DNA of 64,000 nucleotides. It comes from Promethearchaeota archaeon. GTDB taxonomy: Archaea; Asgardarchaeota; Lokiarchaeia; Sigyniarchaeales; SOKP01. The DNA is taken from NCBI GenBank assembly GCA_016839555.1, contig JAEOUA010000011.1, positions 186,001-250,000 on the forward strand, written 5' to 3'. Within the stretch, counting starts at the first letter, position 1. Each line of letters opens with the position of its first letter. Under the pieces are notes generated by a model that had not been told where the DNA came from, ran no database searches, and worked only from the letters and a program-made list of their open reading frames with translations. Both the position numbers and the translations under genes were made by a program. Shown in pieces: positions 9,058-17,313 of the stretch.

Positions 9058-9462
9058 ATGAAAATCGCAATCAGTACGGATAATGGTCGTGTATGTGCGC
9101 ACTTCGGCAGAGCGCCGGCATTCACATTTGTCACCATTGAAAATAATGAAGTTGTTGACAAGGAAGTGCTTCCAAATCCTGGACATACCGTCGGTAATAT
9201 TCCAGAATTTGTACATAGAAATAAAGCCACATATATGATTGCTGGAGGAATGGGGGGAAGAGCAGTAAGTTTTTTTAATAAATATGGCATAGAGGTTATA
9301 GTTGGTGTTCAAGGCACCATTGATGAAGTAATTCAAAAGATCATTGATGGTACTTTAGAAGGGGGAGAGAGTCTCTGCGCACCAGGTGGGGGAAAGGGAT
9401 ATGGTGTAGATAAGATCCATACAGAAGCAGATGATGAATATCATCACCATCACCAACAATAA
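9058..9462 (+). CDS. NifX/NifB-C-terminal-like protein with histidine tail
   Basis: A 134-residue protein with the dinitrogenase iron-molybdenum-cofactor-biosynthesis fold: MKIAISTDNGRVCAHFGRAP at the N-terminus, then GGMGGRAVSFFNKYGIEVIVG. In family members this domain binds iron-sulfur or FeMo-cofactor precursors; many archaea have stand-alone copies unrelated to nitrogen fixation. No nif gene is in the window. I chose the ATG at 9058, which has AAGGAAAG upstream at 9042; a GTG at 9049 would add three residues and overlap that site. The protein ends in a Gly-rich segment and a natural histidine cluster (YHHHHQQ), suggesting metal binding. Probable role: metal-cluster handling or a small metallochaperone. 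Confidence 0.85.
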   Translation: MKIAISTDNGRVCAHFGRAPAFTFVTIENNEVVDKEVLPNPGHTVGNIPEFVHRNKATYMIAGGMGGRAVSFFNKYGIEVIVGVQGTIDEVIQKIIDGTLEGGESLCAPGGGKGYGVDKIHTEADDEYHHHHQQ

Positions 9463-9622
9463 AAATTTTTTGTTTAAATTCTTTTATTTTTGAAATATTT
9501 TAATATTTAGAAAAATTTAATTTGTTCAAATTGCTATTTCTGAATAATTGCTTTTGAATTGTAAAAAAACGGGATTATACTTTTTAAAAGAATATTATTC
9601 CGTATTAATTCTACAAATAAAT

Positions 9623-9976
9623 ATGTTGGGAATAAAAGATCTTAAAGAAGAACTTACTGAAATGAATGCTGAAATGAAGGCGGTGCGCGAACAATTAGAA
9701 AAACTTTCAGAGCAAGTGGGCTCGGTTAGTGAGCATATAACTTCCTCCATGGATAAAATATCAAATACATTAGAAGAAACTAATGAAACTATCAGAAATT
9801 CTTTAAACTTAACCTCAGAAACTATCAATAACATGAGTATTAATTTTTCTAAGGCGCTTGAAAATGCACTGGAGAAAATGGCTAATTTCAAAGTCCAAAT
9901 GGACATTAGAGAAACGGTATTAAAATCTTTAGGACTAAAAGATATTATACCTCATTTTCTCAAAAAAGATAAGTAA
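9623..9976 (+). CDS. Coiled-coil protein, no family recognised
   Basis: A 117-residue, mostly alpha-helical protein. From about residue 5 to 85 it shows heptad-like spacing with Leu/Ile/Met (LKEELTEMNAEMKAVREQLE, then repeated SxxxSxxxL patterns), as in a parallel coiled coil or a methyl-accepting-type helical rod. The last 30 residues (TVLKSLGLKDIIPHFLKKDK) form a less regular tail. I start at the ATG at 9623 because the 25 upstream codons from a TTG at 9548 read like untranslated AT-rich sequence. No membrane segment. It is isolated between the NifX-like gene and the convergent ornithine carbamoyltransferase gene. Function unknown; a scaffold or oligomerisation role is only a guess. Confidence 0.65.
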   Translation: MLGIKDLKEELTEMNAEMKAVREQLEKLSEQVGSVSEHITSSMDKISNTLEETNETIRNSLNLTSETINNMSINFSKALENALEKMANFKVQMDIRETVLKSLGLKDIIPHFLKKDK

Positions 9977-10047
9977 GTCTTAAATTATTTGTATTTTTTG
10001 AAAATTCTTCAACAAAAAATTGAAACTTCTTAATTAAAATTGATATT

Positions 10048-10950
10048 TTATTTAAGTAAATTTATCAAGAGTGCTTTTTGTAAATGCAATCTATTTTCTG
10101 CTTGCTGGAACACAATAGATCGTTCAGAATCTAAGACTTGATCGGTTATTTCTATTCCACGATGAGCAGGAAGACAATGCATAATATACGGCATTTTTTT
10201 TGCATAACTTAAAAGCTTATTATTTATTTGATATGGTTTAAATACTTTTAATCTCTTTTTCGTTTCGTTTTCTTGCCCCATAGACACAAAGGTATCGGTA
10301 TAAACAATATCTGCTTCTTTTACAACTTCCTTGGGGTCATTTTTCAATGTTAATAAATGTTCTTTATTATTTTTTTTAACCCAATTGAGTACGTCTTTAT
10401 GGGGCTCATAGCCGGACGGTGTTGCAACACAAATAGGAAGTTCTACTTTCATACATCCTAAAATCAAGGAATTACATATATTATTGCCATCACCTACATA
10501 AGAGAGCGAAACACCGTCAAAAGTTCCAAATATTTCTCGAATTGTCATTAAATCAGAAAGAATTTGACAAGGATGATATTTATCTGAAAGACCATTAATA
10601 ACTGGAATATTTGCTGCTTTTCTCATAACTTCAAGAATTTTATGCTCATATACTCTCGCAACTATTAGATCGACATAGAAAGAGATACATTTTATCTCAT
10701 CGGGTAAGGCTCCAAGATGCAAATTGGTAGTAGTCCAATCCAAGTAGAGTGATGTTCCGCCTAATTGATATATCCCACTCTGAAATGAAATTCTTGTTCG
10801 AGTTGAAGTTTTCTGAAATAATAAGCCAATAATTTTGCGACGTAATTTTGATGAATAATCTTCTGGATTCTTTTTAATATTAAGAGCTAAGTTTAGTAGG
10901 TTATATATTTCATCTGTATTTAGATTTTTTATAGATAAAAGATCTCTCAT
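10048..10950 (-). CDS. argF: Ornithine carbamoyltransferase
   Basis: A 300-residue cytosolic transferase making citrulline from ornithine and carbamoyl phosphate in arginine synthesis, or the reverse in arginine catabolism. Carbamoyl-phosphate motif STRTR is at residues 49-53; HPCQ follows near 125. The ornithine loop DTFVSMGQE and the HCLPAHRG motif distinguish it from aspartate carbamoyltransferase. The length is near the usual 300-330. No other arginine gene is adjacent, so the gene is not in an arg operon here. It starts at an ATG at 10950 after an AT-rich leader and ends at TAA. Confidence 0.93.
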   Translation of the reverse strand: MRDLLSIKNLNTDEIYNLLNLALNIKKNPEDYSSKLRRKIIGLLFQKTSTRTRISFQSGIYQLGGTSLYLDWTTTNLHLGALPDEIKCISFYVDLIVARVYEHKILEVMRKAANIPVINGLSDKYHPCQILSDLMTIREIFGTFDGVSLSYVGDGNNICNSLILGCMKVELPICVATPSGYEPHKDVLNWVKKNNKEHLLTLKNDPKEVVKEADIVYTDTFVSMGQENETKKRLKVFKPYQINNKLLSYAKKMPYIMHCLPAHRGIEITDQVLDSERSIVFQQAENRLHLQKALLINLLK

Positions 10951-11012
10951 AATAATTAGTTTCTTTTATTAAATTGCTTTTATACATTAGGTTTATCTAA
11001 TAAAATCCTCTT

Positions 11013-11219
11013 CTATAAATTTTTTGCTTGAGTTGCTTTCTCTTGATATTTTTTTAATATAAAATATAAAATAACGAGTGAAATACTATATATAATCAAA
11101 ATTATTATCCAGAAAATTAGTTCATCCTTATTTTCATTTAAAACAGCCATTATAATTTTATAAATAAAATAGATACAAAATAAAGATAATAAGGTAATTT
11201 TATTTCCAATATTTTTCAT
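11013..11219 (-). CDS. Small two-span membrane protein
   Basis: A 68-residue protein with two hydrophobic stretches (about residues 8-27 and 34-55) separated by a short acidic loop (NENKDE), then a basic tail (KKYQEKATQAKNL). The positive-inside rule would put both termini in the cytosol. It lies on the minus strand upstream of the ornithine carbamoyltransferase gene, about 60 bases away, and diverges from the RING-like gene. No family recognised. The composition is plausible for a real gene but the region is AT-rich, and hydrophobic reading frames arise easily there, so confidence is moderate. Confidence 0.5.
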   Translation of the reverse strand: MKNIGNKITLLSLFCIYFIYKIIMAVLNENKDELIFWIIILIIYSISLVILYFILKKYQEKATQAKNL

Positions 11220-11290
11220 TGCTTTTTATGAAATTATTTTTATGAAATTATTATTATATATAATATTAAATATTAAATTCAATTAAAATT

Positions 11291-11491
11291 ATGATAAACA
11301 AATGTTATATTTGCAAAAAAGAACTCTCTAAAAAAGAACTCTCCTCTACCCACTATTGCCTCTGCGATGCGACAATTTGTAGCGATTGTATTGAAACAGT
11401 AATGATTAATGAGAATTATTGGAAATGCCCAAAATGCGGTGAAAAAAATAATATTGGAAAAACTAAATTATTCAGAGAGAAAAAAGAATAA
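11291..11491 (+). CDS. Small RING-like/treble-clef zinc-finger protein
   Basis: A 66-residue protein with eight cysteines spaced like a RING finger: C5-x2-C8-x14-C23-x-C25-x4-C30-x2-C33-x12-C46-x2-C49. Three details match ubiquitin-ligase RINGs: an aliphatic residue before the second ligand (CYIC), a Trp two residues before the seventh ligand (W44), and Pro after it (CPKC). All ligands are cysteine, as in C4C4 RINGs of the CNOT4 type. Small RING proteins are known partners of E1/E2-like genes in some archaea including Asgards, but no ubiquitin-system gene is in this window. A tandem repeat, KKELSKKELS (residues 9-18), sits between ligands two and three. It could instead be another zinc-binding treble clef. 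Confidence 0.65.
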   Translation: MINKCYICKKELSKKELSSTHYCLCDATICSDCIETVMINENYWKCPKCGEKNNIGKTKLFREKKE

Positions 11492-11611
11492 AATTCATGA
11501 TCACTTCGCTTAATTAGAGATTAATAATTGAAGAGTTGCCAATGATGAAAACACTACGGAAATGATCTTAAAATGATCTAACAATTGAGGAAGTCTGAGG
11601 CGATAATCTTT

Positions 11612-11639
11612 TAATAAAGGAAGTTTTAAAACTTTATTA
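11612..11639. repeat. Nested inverted repeat downstream of the RING-like gene
   Basis: Arms TAATAAAG (11612-11619) and CTTTATTA (11632-11639) flank a perfect 14-bp palindrome AAGTTTTAAAACTT (11621-11634). A short T-run follows at about 11644. It could be a hairpin at the 3' end of the RING-like transcript or an operator for the downstream SRPBCC/longin pair. The rest of the 272-base gap shows nothing I recognise. Confidence 0.35.
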
Positions 11640-11763
11640 GGAGTTTTTGTCATTACGATTATAATAAATTATGTAAAATCAAAATTGTTTTTAAGAAAAA
11701 GTTAAAATCTAATGAAATAAATTCTTATATAATTAAAAAAGAGAATAATTGAATTGATGATAT

Positions 11764-12237
11764 GTGTCTTCAAATTTAATTTCTAAAGTTGTTGAAATTA
11801 ATTGTCCCAAAGAGGAATTATTAAGAGCTATATATACTCCAGAAATTTGGGAGGAAATAAGTCCAGTTAAAAGGATTAGTATCGAATTTACTGCTCCAAA
11901 TGTATTTTATAGTGAAATCTATGATGAAGTTGATATAATTAAAATACCGATTGAGATGAGTGGCGAATTGGTCATGATCGATAAAGGAGAGGATCTTGAT
12001 AAAGGTAATTTGATAGAATTGAATGTAAGAAATAATAAGGATGTGGAAAAATTAGAAGCACGATTACGAATAAAATCACTTGGTCCGAATCTCTCAAAAG
12101 TGGGAGTGTTTATTCATACCTTTAAATTAACTAGTGATTTTCTAAATTTATTAGGGGGAGCAAGCGATTTAATTTTGAGAAATAAATTAGCAGCAATTTT
12201 AAGAAATCTTCAGAAGTATTATAAAAATCGAGTTTAA
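11764..12237 (+). CDS. SRPBCC/START-like ligand-binding domain protein
   Basis: A 157-residue single-domain protein. The N-terminal strand and helices (VVEINCPKEELLRAIYTPEIWEEIS) match the start of polyketide cyclase/CoxG/START-type SRPBCC domains, where a mixed sheet and a long C-terminal helix enclose a hydrophobic cavity. The C-terminal helix is about residues 130-155. The start is a GTG at 11764; the ATG overlapping it at 11762 is in another frame and soon meets a stop. A longin-like gene follows 33 bases downstream on the same strand, so the two are likely co-expressed. A lipid or small hydrophobic ligand is inferred from the fold class only. Confidence 0.65.
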   Translation: MSSNLISKVVEINCPKEELLRAIYTPEIWEEISPVKRISIEFTAPNVFYSEIYDEVDIIKIPIEMSGELVMIDKGEDLDKGNLIELNVRNNKDVEKLEARLRIKSLGPNLSKVGVFIHTFKLTSDFLNLLGGASDLILRNKLAAILRNLQKYYKNRV

Positions 12238-12270
12238 AAATTATTTAAAAAATAACTTATTAAGAAAAAG

Positions 12271-13104
12271 ATGAATATTTGGGTTTTAGATGCGGGTTCT
12301 GGTATAACATTAGTTTATCTACCCTTTCGGGAAATTCCTATTAACGAGGATCTTGTGAGCGGATTACTTACTGCATTAAATAAATTTACTGTATTTGAAT
12401 TTAAGCAAGGTATAGAATCAATCGAAATGGGAGGATTAAGATGGGTATATCTTGAGGATAAGGAATCAAATCTCCTATTTATTGCAGCTGATAATAAAGA
12501 AGTAAGTGCCGATATGTTAAAAGCACGATTAAATGTGATAAAGCAAACTTTTTTAAAAGAATATGTCGAAACTAATATATTTAAAAAAGATAAATGGGAT
12601 GGAAATACGGATCCTTTTGAACCTTTTAAACAAGTTATAGATGAATATTATCGCCAATGGAAAAAAGCAGAAAGTATTACGACAGTAGGGGAGTTTTTCG
12701 ATATATTAGGGATTTTTCAACAAGTATTAAATATAATTATGAATGGGATGCAAAATGTTATAAAAAGAGATAAAATATTAAGCAGAATTGCAAATATGTT
12801 ATTTATTATGAAAACTAATCCAGACTTTCAAAAGGAGTCGGAATTGCAGAAAATAACCTTTAGTATTGAAGATGGCTTTAATATAATTGATATAAATCCT
12901 AATAAATGCGATATGGTGACAGTTGAACGCCATCTTATTCAATTAGTTAAAAACTCTGTTCAAATTATAAAAAATGAATTAAGTAGAGAAGAATTTGTGT
13001 ATTACTTTTTAAAAGAATATTTATTTAATTACCTTCTTAATAATTTAAGTTTACTGAAAAAACTTAATCTTGATTCTTTCCTTCTCAAACTATTTTTGAC
13101 TTAA
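12271..13104 (+). CDS. Longin-like domain protein (Asgard type)
   Basis: A 277-residue protein whose first 110 residues alternate strands and helices in the order of a longin domain: IWVLDAGSGITLVYLPF, an amphipathic helix (LVSGLLTALNKFTVFEF), ESIEMGGLRWVYLED, LLFIAADNK, and a helix (ADMLKARLNVIKQTFLKEY). Such domains occur in vesicle-trafficking proteins of eukaryotes (SNAREs, SRP receptor alpha, Mon1-Ccz1) and are expanded in Asgard archaea, where they are thought to act with small GTPases. The C-terminal 150 residues are helical with no known motif. It follows an SRPBCC gene by 33 bases. No membrane segment. Assignment rests on pattern, not on a profile search. Confidence 0.6.
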   Translation: MNIWVLDAGSGITLVYLPFREIPINEDLVSGLLTALNKFTVFEFKQGIESIEMGGLRWVYLEDKESNLLFIAADNKEVSADMLKARLNVIKQTFLKEYVETNIFKKDKWDGNTDPFEPFKQVIDEYYRQWKKAESITTVGEFFDILGIFQQVLNIIMNGMQNVIKRDKILSRIANMLFIMKTNPDFQKESELQKITFSIEDGFNIIDINPNKCDMVTVERHLIQLVKNSVQIIKNELSREEFVYYFLKEYLFNYLLNNLSLLKKLNLDSFLLKLFLT

Positions 13105-13272
13105 TTATATATCTTTCTCTTAAAAGAAACTTTAAAAAACTATAATCAATAGCATTATAAAGAAAAGGACTAAAAAAAAGATAAACTCGTTATAAATAAT
13201 TTTTCTATAATTTCATCATAAGCTCATATTAAAACAAAATATTGATTTCAATTTTTTAATTATTAATTTTCT

Positions 13273-14214
13273 TCAAATTTTTTTTGTTGTTTTTTCATAA
13301 TTAATTATAAGAACAGCGATTAGAATGATAATTCCCCCCATTATATTCCAGATAACTATTATTTCATCTCGTTGGAGGAGGAAAGAAAAAAAGAGAGTCA
13401 AAAAAGGTTCAATATACAAAAAAGAGGCTACTTTAGAGGATTCCATATTTCTCTGAGAGCTCTGCCATATAAAATAACCAATAACATAACAACCAAGGCC
13501 CAAATATAAAGCACATAGGATTAGAATTAGATTTAAAAAATTATTTAGAAATCCTGATAATTCTCCAGTGAATAAGACAATTAAAAATAACTCAAGGGTT
13601 CCTAAATAACAGAGGTATTTTAACATCTCTAAACTAGACTTATTCTTAATTTGTTTTGTCATTGTGGAATAGATCCCCCAAAATAAAGGAGTAAGGAGCG
13701 CTAGAAAATAACCCAAAAAATTTGGTGAATTAGGAGCCAGAATTGTGACATCTCCACCCGTAACTAATAAAAATCCACCAATCGTAGCAATAATGAATCC
13801 AATTATTTTATATTTATTTAATTTTTCATCAAAAAAAATTAAGGCGAAAATTATAATTAAAACAGGAGATAAGAGACAGACAAATAGTGCTGGTAAAGAT
13901 GGCCCAATTAAATTTATCGCATTATATTGGGAAAAGAAAAAGAGCGAAATACCTGTAAAACTGGAAAAAATTATTAAGATCCATTCTCTTTTAGTATACT
14001 TTTTTTTATTTTGATTTGAATTTCGCTCACTATTCTTGTTATATCTTCGAATTTTCTTTAGAAAGTCTATTATTAAAAACGAGATAGAGGCAACTATGAA
14101 ACGATACAAGGCAACAGACATCGGAGAAATAAAATTTACTGCGATATCAACAATTATAAACGAAAAACTCCACAAAAAAATCATTACAAATAATAATATG
14201 TAAGAAATAATCAT
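13273..14214 (-). CDS. EamA/DMT-family transporter
   Basis: A 313-residue membrane protein with about ten hydrophobic helices and an internal two-fold repeat, typical of the drug/metabolite transporter superfamily. The first repeat has FLWSFSFIIVDIAVNFISP and the second FWGIYSTMTKQIKNKSSLE. A charged cytosolic loop (RRYNKNSERNSNQNKKKYTK) separates helix two from helix three. The transported compound cannot be inferred; family members export amino acids or nucleotide sugars or take up metabolites. It is convergent with the longin-like gene and not obviously in an operon. Confidence 0.85.
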   Translation of the reverse strand: MIISYILLFVMIFLWSFSFIIVDIAVNFISPMSVALYRFIVASISFLIIDFLKKIRRYNKNSERNSNQNKKKYTKREWILIIFSSFTGISLFFFSQYNAINLIGPSLPALFVCLLSPVLIIIFALIFFDEKLNKYKIIGFIIATIGGFLLVTGGDVTILAPNSPNFLGYFLALLTPLFWGIYSTMTKQIKNKSSLEMLKYLCYLGTLELFLIVLFTGELSGFLNNFLNLILILCALYLGLGCYVIGYFIWQSSQRNMESSKVASFLYIEPFLTLFFSFLLQRDEIIVIWNIMGGIIILIAVLIINYEKTTKKI

Positions 14215-14394
14215 GATCTAAATAATTACATTTTTAAAACCTTAAAAATCCATTATTTTTTCAGTTTATTACATATAAGTTAGAAATCTAATTATGATTC
14301 CCGAAAGATCTTAATTTACTCTGGAATTATTTACGTCGTAAAAATTCTTTATAGAAACTATTTTAACTTTAGTTCTGCTAACATTATTTAAGGT

Positions 14395-15780
14395 TTACGG
14401 CATTTGAATAAGAGTAAGGAATATTAGATATATTATTGAAAGTGTAAGATGAATTAATGCGAAGATAGCCCCATTTTTAAGAAGTCGCTTAAAATTGAGA
14501 TTTTCTACCCCTGAATCTCGGGCAATTTTGAGGGTCATCAGATCACATGCTGCCCCTTGGGGTAAAAAGTTTCCCCCTAAATTAATCCCGATGATAAAGG
14601 CAAAAAGAATAGGTGCTGCTACATAACCCGAATTTATGATTGTTTGAACAATAGGAATAAAGATGAGCGCTGTCGGGGTGTTAGCTACCGCTCCACTCAA
14701 TCCACTCACTATTAATAATATAATAATACCTAATAGGATGGGAGAAATACCCGCTTCTATAGAAAAAAGTTTTTGGAATCCGGCTTCTAATAAACATCCA
14801 ACAACAATATATAGAGAAAGAAAAAAGAAGATCACTTCCCATTCCACATCTTTTAGAAGATCACGTGTTGATTTTTTAGTAAATTTTTTATTGATAAGAA
14901 TAAGCAGCATTGCAGCAATAATCGCCGTTATATAAAGAAGAGGCAGGATTGCAAAGAGTAAAATCGTAATAAGAATTCCTATTAAATTAATATAAAACAT
15001 TTTTTTATTCTTTACTACAGTATCAGTATCTATTAGTTCAATAATAAATTTCTTTTGTTGATCTTCAATTTTAGGCTCTTTTTTCAAATAAAAATGATCT
15101 ATTAAATAAATTGTTAAGAAAAGTAGGGCGAATGAGAAAATCCAGAAATTTTCGATAAAATAAAGCGTATTCAAATTAAAAGCAGTTGAGATAATAATAT
15201 TTTCTCCACTTGAGAATGGTGTAATAATAGATCCAATATTAATACAAATAGTCATACCCATTAAATAGGTCCCCGACCGAATTTTTAGAAAGTGACAGAG
15301 CCTAATAACAACCGGGGCAATGATTAATACTACCACTACATCTGTTATTATCGCCGCAAGAAGTGTGGTAATAATACAGATAAAATAAAAAAACGTATGT
15401 TGATTTCCACCAGATAATTTAAAAAGTTTTACCGCAAAATATTCTAAAATATTTGATTCCTCTGCAATCTTAGTAATAATAGACATACTCAAAATAATTA
15501 AGATCGCTTCAAATTCAATATGGGAAATAAATGTTTCTATTCCCAATTGGAGTACCACACCTGTGATTAGAGCACATATAAACGCACATATTAGTGAAAT
15601 CGCAACAAAATCTAATTTTTCAAACGAATAACTTATAATAATTAAAACGAAGAAAATAAAGGACATTAGTAATATAGGGATATTTAATTCAGTTGGGGCT
15701 TCACCTAAAAATAATGTATTATATAAATTCTCTAATAATGTTTTTAATGGCTCAAGATTCATCGATAATAAAAGTTTCAC
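14395..15780 (-). CDS. Ion-transporter-superfamily permease (ArsB/NhaD/CitM-like)
   Basis: A 461-residue protein with around eleven to twelve membrane segments and a two-fold repeat. Signature segments are ITDVVVVLIIAPVVIRL with CINIGSIITPFSSGENI in the first half, and GLSGAVANTPTALIFIP with GINLGGNFLPQGAACDLMTL in the second; these paired Asn/Gly/Pro-rich re-entrant loops are typical of the IT superfamily. Members move arsenite, sodium/proton or di- and tricarboxylates. The start may be the GTG at 15780 or the ATG six codons on at 15762. Isocitrate dehydrogenase is the next gene upstream on the same strand (271 bases away), which hints weakly at a carboxylate substrate. Confidence 0.8.
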   Translation of the reverse strand: MKLLLSMNLEPLKTLLENLYNTLFLGEAPTELNIPILLMSFIFFVLIIISYSFEKLDFVAISLICAFICALITGVVLQLGIETFISHIEFEAILIILSMSIITKIAEESNILEYFAVKLFKLSGGNQHTFFYFICIITTLLAAIITDVVVVLIIAPVVIRLCHFLKIRSGTYLMGMTICINIGSIITPFSSGENIIISTAFNLNTLYFIENFWIFSFALLFLTIYLIDHFYLKKEPKIEDQQKKFIIELIDTDTVVKNKKMFYINLIGILITILLFAILPLLYITAIIAAMLLILINKKFTKKSTRDLLKDVEWEVIFFFLSLYIVVGCLLEAGFQKLFSIEAGISPILLGIIILLIVSGLSGAVANTPTALIFIPIVQTIINSGYVAAPILFAFIIGINLGGNFLPQGAACDLMTLKIARDSGVENLNFKRLLKNGAIFALIHLTLSIIYLIFLTLIQMP

Positions 15781-16051
15781 GCTTAAATTTTTAGAATATT
15801 AAGAATATTAAATCTAAAACATTTTATAAACCTAATTAATTAGTATAATGGAGCTAAAGGTTTATTATAATATTTATGAAGTTGGGTTTTAATTGTATTT
15901 AATAAATATTTGACAAAAATTTGATAAGATCAATTAAATAGACTTAATTATTTTTCTTTATTCAATGTTTAAATTCCTAGATGCTAAGAAAATTTTAACC
16001 CACAAGAATTTAGTTTTTAAAAGGAATTTATCACATTCCTTAATAGAAAAT

Positions 16052-17254
16052 TTATTTATCTTGATATTTATCCCATTTCTTATTTAATTCAGGATTTTTC
16101 AATGTTTCCATGACATAATTAGCAAATTCTTCCCCAGTTTTTCCCGTATCCCTCCCTGTAAGAATAATTTTCTTTTCGTAAAGCCCACATATATCTAAAG
16201 CTTTTTCTAATCGTTTTGCTTTCTCATTATATCCAATATGATCTAACATCATAACTACAGCTCTTAATAGACTTGAGGGATCGGCATATTTAGCTCTTTC
16301 TTCTTTAACCATCCTTGGAGCTGACCCATGAATGGCTTCAAACATCGCATATCTTTTTCCAACGTTAGCACTTCCTGCGGTTCCCACTCCTCCTTGCATC
16401 TGAGCAGCCTCATCAGTGATTATATCACCATATAGGTTAGGGGCCACGATTACTCTAAATTGTGATTGCCGAGAAGGATCAATTAATTTTGCAGTCATTA
16501 TATCTATATACCAATCATCCCATTCTATATCGGGATATTTTTTTGATATTTTTTCTGCCATGGACAGGAATTTACCATCTGTTAATTTTACTACATTAGC
16601 TTTCGTTACTATGGTTACTTTTTTAATATTATTTTTTTTTGCATACTCAAAAGCCAGTTTTATAATTCTTTCTGCACCTTGAGTTGTAATCACTTTAAAA
16701 TCTATAGCTAAATCATCGGTTATTTCGATCCCATTTGAACCAAGGATATAAGCTCCTTCAGTATTTTCTCTAAAAAATATCCAATCTATATCTTTTCCAG
16801 GTAATTTAACAGGACGAATATTTGCGAAAAGATCTAATTCACGTCGCATAGCTACATTGGCACTTTCTATATTCGGCCATTTATCTCCTTTTCTTGGTGT
16901 AGTTGTTGGACCTTTTAATAAGACATGACAGGATTTAATTTCTTTTAAAATATTATCAGGAATAGCTTTCATTACTTTGGCCCTATTTTCAATCGTTAAT
17001 CCTTTAATCTCACGCAGTTTTATTTTTCCATCATTTATTTCATCTTTTAATATGAATTTAAGTACAGATTTCGCATGTTTTGAAATTTCTGGACCTATTC
17101 CATCTCCACCAATTATTCCTATAATTATGGGTTTCAATTTGGAATAGTCTATCCAATCTCCTTCATCTTTTAATCTTTTAACTCGATCTAATTGTTCTCT
17201 TATTAGGGCTTCAAAATGATCTTTTGCGTGTTTAATTTCTTTTTCAAATCGCAT
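16052..17254 (-). CDS. Isocitrate dehydrogenase-like (isocitrate/isopropylmalate DH family)
   Basis: A 400-residue decarboxylating dehydrogenase. The family signature NLYGDIITDEAAQMQGGVGTAGSAN covers the metal-binding aspartates, and IGGDGIGPEI opens the first domain. The substrate loop ESANVAMRRELDLFANIRPV has the Ser-x-Asn that binds the isocitrate gamma-carboxylate, favouring isocitrate over isopropylmalate. The cofactor region is AIHGSAPRM. An N-terminal extension of about 40 charged residues (ending near WIDYSKLKP) precedes the usual start of the fold. It should convert isocitrate to 2-oxoglutarate for glutamate synthesis. Cofactor choice (NAD or NADP) was not resolved. Confidence 0.85.
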   Translation of the reverse strand: MRFEKEIKHAKDHFEALIREQLDRVKRLKDEGDWIDYSKLKPIIIGIIGGDGIGPEISKHAKSVLKFILKDEINDGKIKLREIKGLTIENRAKVMKAIPDNILKEIKSCHVLLKGPTTTPRKGDKWPNIESANVAMRRELDLFANIRPVKLPGKDIDWIFFRENTEGAYILGSNGIEITDDLAIDFKVITTQGAERIIKLAFEYAKKNNIKKVTIVTKANVVKLTDGKFLSMAEKISKKYPDIEWDDWYIDIMTAKLIDPSRQSQFRVIVAPNLYGDIITDEAAQMQGGVGTAGSANVGKRYAMFEAIHGSAPRMVKEERAKYADPSSLLRAVVMMLDHIGYNEKAKRLEKALDICGLYEKKIILTGRDTGKTGEEFANYVMETLKNPELNKKWDKYQDK

Positions 17255-17313
17255 ACTTATTTCAATTAATTACAAAATTAATAATTGTTTATATAAAAAA
17301 TGAAAGAGAATTG

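Noticed and set aside
8926..9336. 136-codon frame on the minus strand opposite the NifX-like gene
   Set aside because: Its sequence is a shadow of the NifX-like coding region, and the NifX motifs on the plus strand are clear.
11762..11764. ATG overlapping the GTG start of the SRPBCC gene
   Set aside because: It opens a different frame that meets a stop after five codons; the GTG gives the protein with the family motif.
13745..14014. 89-codon plus-strand frame within the DMT transporter gene
   Set aside because: Antisense to an intact ten-helix transporter; composition fits a shadow.
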